NCBI GenBank assembly: GCA_035528295.1
Contig: DATKYY010000064.1
Span: forward strand, 1-9,594
DNA from: G020353235 sp035528295
GTDB taxonomy: Bacteria; Chloroflexota; Dehalococcoidia; Dehalococcoidales; JAUYDJ01
Reading direction: 5' to 3'
Length of the DNA stretch: 9,594 bases
Both the position numbers and the translations under genes were made by a program. Under the pieces are notes generated by a model. It did no database searches and was not told the origin of the DNA. It saw nothing but the letters and a program-made list of their open reading frames with translations. Numbering within the stretch: the first letter of the stretch is position 1; every line of letters starts with the position of its first letter. Shown piece after piece: positions 6,278 through 9,594 of the stretch.

Positions 6278-7495
6278 ATGGGATTGGCGACTATTGCTGA
6301 AGCTATTAAAGATGTAAAAGCGGGTAAATTCATCATCATCGTTGATGATGAAGACCGGGAGAACGAAGGCGACCTGGCCCTAGCGGCGGAGAAGGTTACC
6401 ACTGAGGCGATTAATTTTATGGCCAAGCACGCCCGCGGGTTAATCTGCATGCCTATCATCGGCGAGCGGCTGGATGAGCTAAAAATCCCCCTGATGGTGG
6501 GGGAGAATACCTCAAAGTTTACCACCGCCTTTACCGTGTCGGTTGAAGCCAAGCACAAGACGACCACCGGCATTTCGGCATCAGACCGGGCCGAGACGGT
6601 TAAAGCGATAATTGACCCGGCCACCAAGCCGGAGGATTTAGCTCGCCCGGGGCATATGTTCCCGCTAAGAGCCCGGGAGGGTGGGGTATTGGCGCGGGCT
6701 GGCCAGACCGAAGCCATCGTTGACCTGGCCAAACTGGCCGGGCTTTATCCAGCCGGGGTCATCTGCGAAATTATGAATGAAGACGGCTCAATGGCACGCA
6801 TGCCTCAACTGAAAGAAATGGCCGATAAATTCGGGCTTAAAATAGTGACCGTGGCTGACCTTATTTCCTATCGCCTCCGCCATGAGAGGCTGGTGCACCG
6901 GGTTGCTGAGGCTAAGTTGCCGACCAAGCACGGCGAGTTCACCGCTATCGCCTACCAAAGTGATATTGACCCCGATGAGCACCTGGCTTTGGTCATGGGG
7001 GATATCGCTACCAGTGAGCCGGTGCTGGTGCGGGTCCACAGCGAGTGTGTTACCGGTGATATCTTCAGGAGCCTGCGTTGTGATTGCGGTGAGCAGATTA
7101 CGATGGCCATGCAGACCATTGCCAAAGAGGGACGGGGTGTTTTTCTCTATATGAGACAGGAGGGGCGTGGTATCGGCTTCCATAACAAGATACGGGCTTA
7201 TGCCCTGCAAGACCAGGGTCTGGATACCGTGGAAGCCAACCTTTCTCTGGGTTTTGCTGCTGACCTGCGCGATTATGGCATTGGTGCCCAAATCCTGGCC
7301 GAGCTGGGTTTGCACCAGATTCGGCTGTTGACCAATAACCCGAAGAAGGTAATCGGCCTGGAAGGTTATGGGCTGGAAGTGGTGGAAACGGTACCCCTGA
7401 TAATTCCGCCCAATCCACACAACCGCCATTACCTGGAGGTAAAACAGAAAAAGTTGGGTCATCTCTTGAGAATACCGGAGACTCCGGATAAATAG
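6278..7495 (+). CDS. ribBA: Bifunctional 3,4-dihydroxy-2-butanone-4-phosphate synthase / GTP cyclohydrolase II
   Basis: This fused enzyme starts both branches of riboflavin synthesis: the RibB half makes the four-carbon unit from ribulose 5-phosphate, and the RibA half opens GTP. From ATG 6278 it is 405 residues. RibB half (1-200): DDEDRENEGD (23-32, metal-binding glutamate), RPGHMFPLRA (123-132) and a GQTEA segment (142-146). RibA half (about 205-405): the zinc cysteines C257, C268 and C270 in SEC and RCDC, QEGRGIG (294-300) and NNPKKVIGLEGYGL. The usual sequence at 142-146 is GHTEA, whose histidine is a described metal ligand in DHBP synthases; here it is glutamine (CAG). ATG is chosen because GAGGGG lies 5 nt upstream; a TTG at 6263 would only overlap the ribE stop. 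Confidence 0.95.
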   Translation: MGLATIAEAIKDVKAGKFIIIVDDEDRENEGDLALAAEKVTTEAINFMAKHARGLICMPIIGERLDELKIPLMVGENTSKFTTAFTVSVEAKHKTTTGISASDRAETVKAIIDPATKPEDLARPGHMFPLRAREGGVLARAGQTEAIVDLAKLAGLYPAGVICEIMNEDGSMARMPQLKEMADKFGLKIVTVADLISYRLRHERLVHRVAEAKLPTKHGEFTAIAYQSDIDPDEHLALVMGDIATSEPVLVRVHSECVTGDIFRSLRCDCGEQITMAMQTIAKEGRGVFLYMRQEGRGIGFHNKIRAYALQDQGLDTVEANLSLGFAADLRDYGIGAQILAELGLHQIRLLTNNPKKVIGLEGYGLEVVETVPLIIPPNPHNRHYLEVKQKKLGHLLRIPETPDK

Positions 7496-7525
7496 ATTAA
7501 GTCAAGAAACACTAAGGAGGAAACA

Positions 7526-7993
7526 ATGGGCAAACTTTTTGAAGGCATGTTGTTGGGGAAGGGGTTAAAGTTCGGGCTGGTTCTTTCCCGCTACAACGAG
7601 TTTATTACCAAGAAACTGCTTGAGGGGGCGGAGGACGCCTTGATCCGCCATGGCGTTAGCCAGGAAAATATTGATGTTGCCTGGGTGCCGGGCTCATTCG
7701 AGATCCCATTGTTCGCCAAGAAACTGGCGGAAACGAAACGGTATGATGCCATTATCTGTCTTGGTGCCGTAATTCGGGGTGGTACCCCTCACCATGAGTA
7801 TATTGCCACTGAGGTAACCAAGGGTATTGCCAAGATAGGTCTGGACTTTGGTCTGCCGGTTGCTTACGGCATAATCACAGCCGAAACTCTGGAGCAGGCT
7901 ATTGAACGGGCGGGGGCCAAGGAAGGCAACAAAGGTTTTCAAGCGGCAATGTCCGCTATTGAGATGGCTAATCTGGCCAAAGAGATAAGCTAA
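7526..7993 (+). CDS. ribH: 6,7-dimethyl-8-ribityllumazine synthase
   Basis: Lumazine synthase condenses the products of the RibD and RibB branches (5-amino-6-ribitylaminouracil and dihydroxybutanone phosphate), usually as a pentamer or 60-subunit shell. The 155-residue product has FGLVLSRYNEFITKKLLEGA (16-35), VPGSFEIP (54-61) and the substrate loop GAVIRGGTPHHEY (80-92), with the catalytic histidine probably H89. The phosphate-binding region AGAKEGNKG (119-127) is also present. AAGGAGG (7514-7520) stands 5 nt before the ATG, the strongest ribosome-binding site in the operon, which fits a high stoichiometric demand. It is the last rib gene, 30 bp after ribBA. Confidence 0.96.
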   Translation: MGKLFEGMLLGKGLKFGLVLSRYNEFITKKLLEGAEDALIRHGVSQENIDVAWVPGSFEIPLFAKKLAETKRYDAIICLGAVIRGGTPHHEYIATEVTKGIAKIGLDFGLPVAYGIITAETLEQAIERAGAKEGNKGFQAAMSAIEMANLAKEIS

Positions 7994-7998
7994 CTGTC

Positions 7999-8028
7999 AG
8001 CCGGGGTGATTCAGGCGGTTTTAATTTT
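7999..8028 (+). terminator. Weak terminator candidate after ribH
   Basis: AGCCG (7999-8003) can pair with CGGTT (8016-8020), including one G-U pair, over a 12-nt loop, followed by TTAATTTT. The stem is short and the T-run is interrupted, so this is only a candidate. It lies in the 34-bp convergent gap, so transcripts from both sides meet here. Confidence 0.25.
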
Positions 8029-8282
8029 CAGTCGGTAACGATATAAACGCTATCGCCTCTTCTTACCCTCTCGCTGACTTTTATGCCTACTGAATCTCCC
8101 GCTTTGGCCTGGCTAACCTCCACTCGGTCAATCTGCATTGAGTTAACCACCACTTCCAGGTCGCTGGTATGGCCCTTGATATGAATTTTATCGCCTACTT
8201 TCAGTGTTCCAGTTAGCTCAATGCCAGCTACTACCGGGTGGGCAAAAAAGTCGGTTACCGTGCCGACCAGCTCCTCAGGCAT
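8028..8282 (-). CDS. Stand-alone EF-Tu domain-II-like beta-barrel protein (translation elongation factor-like)
   Basis: The 84-residue product resembles domain II of translational GTPases: VGTVTDFFAHPVVAGIELTG (6-25), then LKVGDKIHIKGHTSDLEVVV (27-46), NSMQIDRVEVSQAKAGDSVGIKV (47-69) and RVRRGDSVYIV (72-82). No GTP-binding domain is present, and none is encoded next to it. Proteins of this type are annotated in many bacteria and archaea as elongation-factor-like, with no established function known to me. It has an excellent ribosome-binding site, AAAGGAGGT, 6 nt before the ATG, so strong translation is likely. It is convergent with ribH and divergent from the coiled-coil gene at 8416. Fold assignment is fairly confident; function is unknown. 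Confidence 0.88.
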   Translation of the reverse strand: MPEELVGTVTDFFAHPVVAGIELTGTLKVGDKIHIKGHTSDLEVVVNSMQIDRVEVSQAKAGDSVGIKVSERVRRGDSVYIVTD

Positions 8283-8311
8283 TTGGAAACCTCCTTTGCC
8301 TTGATACGGTT

Positions 8312-8341
8312 AGTATACGCTATGAAAGTGATGTAAATCAA
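8312..8341 (-). promoter_or_regulatory. Promoter for the EF-Tu domain-II-like gene
   Basis: On the minus strand TTGATT (8341-8336) and TATACT (8317-8312) are spaced by 18 bp. The start near 8305 gives a leader of about 22 nt containing the strong Shine-Dalgarno at 8289-8297. Confidence 0.55.
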
Positions 8342-8357
8342 TATTACCGGCTTGTCT

Positions 8358-8386
8358 TTGACATGGTATCATTTGCCGAATATAAT
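8358..8386 (+). promoter_or_regulatory. Exact consensus sigma-70 promoter for the coiled-coil/CxxC gene
   Basis: TTGACA (8358-8363) and TATAAT (8381-8386) match the housekeeping consensus at all twelve positions with the optimal 17-bp spacer. The predicted start is near 8393, about 23 nt before the TTG start codon at 8416. Confidence 0.8.
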
Positions 8387-8415
8387 TAGTCTAAATTCAA
8401 TTTGGGAGTAGGTCT

Positions 8416-8649
8416 TTGGCCAAAAAAGATGAAGCGGCGAAAGCAAAGGAGCAAGAACTCCTGTCCGATGTTGAGGAACTTAAGCGGCGGCTGGGCGCAT
8501 TAGACCAGCGCCTGGATAACATTGACTCAATAGTTACCGCGGTTGCGGAGCGGGTAATGAGCCAGCCGCTGGCTCTCAATATAACCTGCCCCAATTGTGG
8601 CAAGAAGATAGAAATTACCATTATCGGCCAGGGAAAGCGGGCGGCATAA
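8416..8649 (+). CDS. Small coiled-coil protein with a single CxxC zinc-knuckle motif, unknown function
   Basis: I do not recognise this 77-residue protein. Residues 1-45 are highly charged (MAKKDEAAKAKEQELL...) with leucine/isoleucine spacing in EELKRRLGALDQRLDNIDSIV (20-40) that fits a coiled coil. The C-terminal part has ITCPNCGKKIEITI (56-69), one CxxC of the zinc-ribbon type. With only two cysteines, a full zinc site would need a second chain, which coiled-coil dimerisation could supply. The start is TTG at 8416 (next codons GCC AAA AAA), with GGGAG 7 nt upstream and a consensus promoter before it. Composition and codon use resemble the neighbours. The gene is real in my view because promoter, ribosome-binding site and coherent domain structure agree; its role is unknown. 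Confidence 0.75.
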   Translation: MAKKDEAAKAKEQELLSDVEELKRRLGALDQRLDNIDSIVTAVAERVMSQPLALNITCPNCGKKIEITIIGQGKRAA

Positions 8650-8654
8650 TCACC

Positions 8655-8684
8655 TTGACGCTAGGCAAGGCATTACGATAAAAT
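8655..8684 (+). promoter_or_regulatory. Promoter for tRNA-Val
   Basis: TTGACG (8655-8660) and TAAAAT (8679-8684) are 18 bp apart. The predicted start at about 8691 is only a few nucleotides before the mature tRNA 5' end, which suits a tRNA gene. The -35 begins 6 bp after the stop codon of the preceding small gene. Confidence 0.55.
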
Positions 8685-8695
8685 CCAGCATGTGT

Positions 8696-8772
8696 GGGCG
8701 GTTAGCTCAGTTGGTTAGAGCACTGCGTTGACATCGCAGAGGTCACTGGTTCGAGCCCAGTATCGCCCACCA
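8696..8772 (+). tRNA. tRNA-Val (anticodon GAC), CCA encoded
   Basis: A full cloverleaf can be drawn. Acceptor stem GGGCGGT (8696-8702) pairs with ATCGCCC (8762-8768) with one G-U. The D stem is GCTC/GAGC (8705-8708, 8718-8721). The anticodon stem CTGCG/CGCAG (8723-8727, 8735-8739) encloses the loop TTGACAT with anticodon GAC at 8730-8732. The variable region is AGGTC, and the T stem ACTGG/CCAGT encloses TTCGAGC. The discriminator is A8769 and CCA is encoded at 8770-8772. GAC reads GUC/GUU valine codons. Confidence 0.97.
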
Positions 8773-8779
8773 CTTCATT

Positions 8780-8805
8780 ATTAGTTCCCCACATTAGTTC
8801 CCCAC
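8780..8805 (+). repeat. 13-bp perfect tandem duplication downstream of tRNA-Val
   Basis: ATTAGTTCCCCAC occurs twice in immediate succession (8780-8792 and 8793-8805). It begins 8 nt after the tRNA CCA end. The region 8770-8830 is strongly C-rich and G-poor and has no hairpin followed by T's. It could act as a Rho-loading (rut-like) site ending the tRNA transcript, which is an inference from base composition alone. Confidence 0.6.
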
Positions 8806-8849
8806 CCCAAACTGCCCCCATTTTTACCTGTATCTGGTTACGCTTCTAT

Positions 8850-8878
8850 TTGTAATGAATCTGTAACAACTTTGTAAC
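8850..8878. promoter_or_regulatory. Pho-box-like triple direct repeat, 11-bp period
   Basis: TGTAA occurs at 8851, 8862 and 8873, exactly 11 bp apart. Read as 7-mers with 4-bp spacers the units are TTGTAAT, CTGTAAC and TTGTAAC. On the other strand they read as NTTACA hexamers with 5-bp spacers. This is the geometry of sites for PhoB/PhoP-type OmpR-family response regulators, which bind head to tail. A TGTAT at 8829 is in phase two periods upstream. The target may be the promoter at 8931, but the distance is larger than in classical Pho promoters. Confidence 0.45.
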
Positions 8879-8930
8879 CCGATATTAACGATTAACCACC
8901 TATTTTCACAGTATCGTAATTGAGCGTGGC

Positions 8931-8936
8931 TATACT
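8931..8936 (+). promoter_or_regulatory. -10-like element upstream of the pseudopilin genes
   Basis: TATACT is a good -10 hexamer. The best -35-like sequence, TTCACA (8905-8910), stands 20 bp away, beyond the usual range, as might be expected of an activator-dependent promoter. If used, it would give a leader of nearly 140 nt before the ATG at 9082. Confidence 0.3.
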
Positions 8937-9081
8937 TTATGTGTAGTCACTCGAAATCTGGACAGCGATAGCGAATGAGGGGGGATGCTCTGGAACCAGG
9001 ATAAATAAACTAGATTAGCCACCAGAACTCATACACAGATATAAAAGCATTTCCCGATATCGAAAGTGTGAGAGGAAGACT

Positions 9082-9462
9082 ATGAATTGGCAGGGTTCCC
9101 GGACCAATCAAAGAGGAACCGTACTGCTTGAGTCGCTTCTGGCAGTAGCGATATTGGGGACGATAGCAGTCGTATTTTTGGGTGCGATATGTGGCGGTCT
9201 CTTTGGAGCCGACATAATCGAGGAACATTTTGTCGCCGCCAACCTGGTCCGGACCCAGTTAGAGGAAATCAAAAGCCAGCCTTATAATGTTGAAGATCAA
9301 TATACAGTAACTGTTTCACCCCCGCCCGAGTACACCGTCCTGATAGATGTAACCGATTTATCCCCTGGGGAACACCCCGATTCCCTTCAAAAAACTGCGG
9401 TAACGGTACTTCGTGCCGGAAAGCATATTTTGACGGTAGAAACCCTGAAGGTTAATCGATGA
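9082..9462 (+). CDS. Prepilin-like protein with type IV pilin signal (GspI/PilV-like minor pseudopilin)
   Basis: The 126-residue product begins with a short basic leader and a class III (type IV prepilin) signal. Cleavage is predicted between G12 and T13 (RG/TVLLE), leaving Glu at +5, followed by a hydrophobic helix (about 13-40, LLESLLAVAILGTIAVVFLG). Such proteins are processed by prepilin peptidase and assembled into pili or type II secretion pseudopili. The region AANLVRTQLEEIKSQPYN (52-69) resembles the N-terminal helix end of GspI/PilV minor pilins. The rest is a short beta-rich domain without cysteine pairs. AGAGG lies 6 nt before the ATG. The next gene overlaps its stop (ATGA), so the two are coupled. 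The exact family (pilus, secretion or competence) cannot be fixed from this window. Confidence 0.82.
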   Translation: MNWQGSRTNQRGTVLLESLLAVAILGTIAVVFLGAICGGLFGADIIEEHFVAANLVRTQLEEIKSQPYNVEDQYTVTVSPPPEYTVLIDVTDLSPGEHPDSLQKTAVTVLRAGKHILTVETLKVNR

Positions 9463-9594
9463 TGAACTGGCACAAAAATCAAAAGGGGACAGCGTTTCTG
9501 GAGCTGGTGGTTGGTCTGGCGATTGTGGCGCTGATTGGCACCGGAACAGTCGGACTTATTAAACATGAGTTTAATTCCACGGCTACCGCCCGGG
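9459..9594 (+). CDS. Second prepilin-like protein (partial, runs off the right edge)
   Basis: The frame starts at ATG 9459, or the adjacent ATG 9462, overlapping the stop of the previous gene, and stays open to the window end (45 codons visible). It reads MMNWHKNQKGTAFLELVVGL, then AIVALIGTG: a basic leader, prepilin cleavage G/TAFLE with Glu at +5, and a hydrophobic helix. The N-terminus parallels the gene before it (MNW leader, G/T cleavage, LE at +4/+5), pointing to paralogous pseudopilins in one operon. AAGG (9448-9451) lies 7 nt upstream of the first ATG. The globular domain is missing, so no finer assignment is possible. Confidence 0.8.
   Translation, partial: MMNWHKNQKGTAFLELVVGLAIVALIGTGTVGLIKHEFNSTATAR

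Larger units (their letters stand above)
8773..9081. other. 309-bp non-coding stretch between tRNA-Val and the pseudopilin gene
   Basis: No convincing coding frame or known RNA family was seen. In order it holds a 13-bp tandem duplication in a C-rich, G-poor segment (8773-8830), three TGTAA repeats with 11-bp period (8850-8878), a 7-bp tandem ATTAAC(G/C) (8884-8897), a TATACT -10-like hexamer (8931-8936), and then about 140 bp of likely 5' leader with only short hairpins (for example CTGG-AA-CCAG near 8990). I looked for c-di-GMP-I riboswitch signatures because they often precede pilin genes, and found none. Confidence 0.6.

Noticed and set aside
6190..7462. Long antisense frames (6190-6732 and 6788-7462) opposite ribE/ribBA
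   Set aside because: RibE and RibBA have continuous family motifs on the plus strand; the antisense products are low-complexity Ser/Ala-rich or featureless and have no ribosome-binding site.
8976..9008. Possible short leader peptides (starts near 8976 and 8984)
   Set aside because: The frames are nine codons or fewer, with no properly spaced ribosome-binding site and no attenuator-like structure after them.
8940..9060. Possible c-di-GMP riboswitch before the pilin-like gene
   Set aside because: The conserved core segments of the GEMM-I family were looked for and not found; only short generic hairpins are present.
9010..9228. A 72-codon minus-strand frame across the pseudopilin start
   Set aside because: It runs antisense to the prepilin signal region, has no motif, and conflicts with the well-supported ATG and Shine-Dalgarno of the plus-strand gene.

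Overview
This window looks like chromosomal DNA from a Gram-negative-type or monoderm bacterium of moderate GC content. Gene content and protein flavour suggest Chloroflexota, probably Dehalococcoidia: archaeal-like PyrE, a yebC-ruvC-ruvA run, a four-gene rib operon with fused RibBA, a stand-alone EF-Tu domain-II-like protein, and frequent TTG starts. The taxonomic call is an inference from protein style, since no phylogenetic marker search was possible. Coding density is high and no mobile element, CRISPR array or phage gene was seen.

Left half (1-4421, minus strand). Reading leftward from a divergent promoter region near 4450: lepB (signal peptidase I), pyrE (orotate phosphoribosyltransferase) and acpS (holo-ACP synthase) form one tight run. 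A second promoter (2878-2906), with a perfect 16-bp palindrome at its predicted start site, then begins yebC-ruvC-ruvA-uvrB. ruvC and ruvA supply Holliday-junction processing, and uvrB (cut by the window edge) supplies nucleotide excision repair. ruvB is not in the place it often occupies after ruvA. A GAAC-N4-GTTC palindrome, the half-site arrangement of Gram-positive LexA boxes, lies just before uvrB.

Centre (4492-7993, plus strand). ribD-ribE-ribBA-ribH encode the dedicated enzymes from GTP and ribulose 5-phosphate to riboflavin, apart from the dephosphorylation step. The operon has a promoter so close to ribD that its mRNA may be leaderless, an inverted repeat over the -35 element, and no room for an FMN riboswitch before the first start codon.

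Right part (7994-9594). A small EF-Tu domain-II-like protein (minus) and a small coiled-coil/CxxC protein (plus) are divergently transcribed. The latter has an exact consensus promoter (TTGACA-N17-TATAAT). tRNA-Val(GAC) follows with its own promoter. A 309-bp non-coding stretch then carries a 13-bp tandem duplication, a C-rich/G-poor segment, and three TGTAA direct repeats with an 11-bp period resembling a Pho box. The window closes with two overlapping prepilin-like genes, the second truncated, probably the start of a type IV pilus/type II secretion-like pseudopilin cluster.
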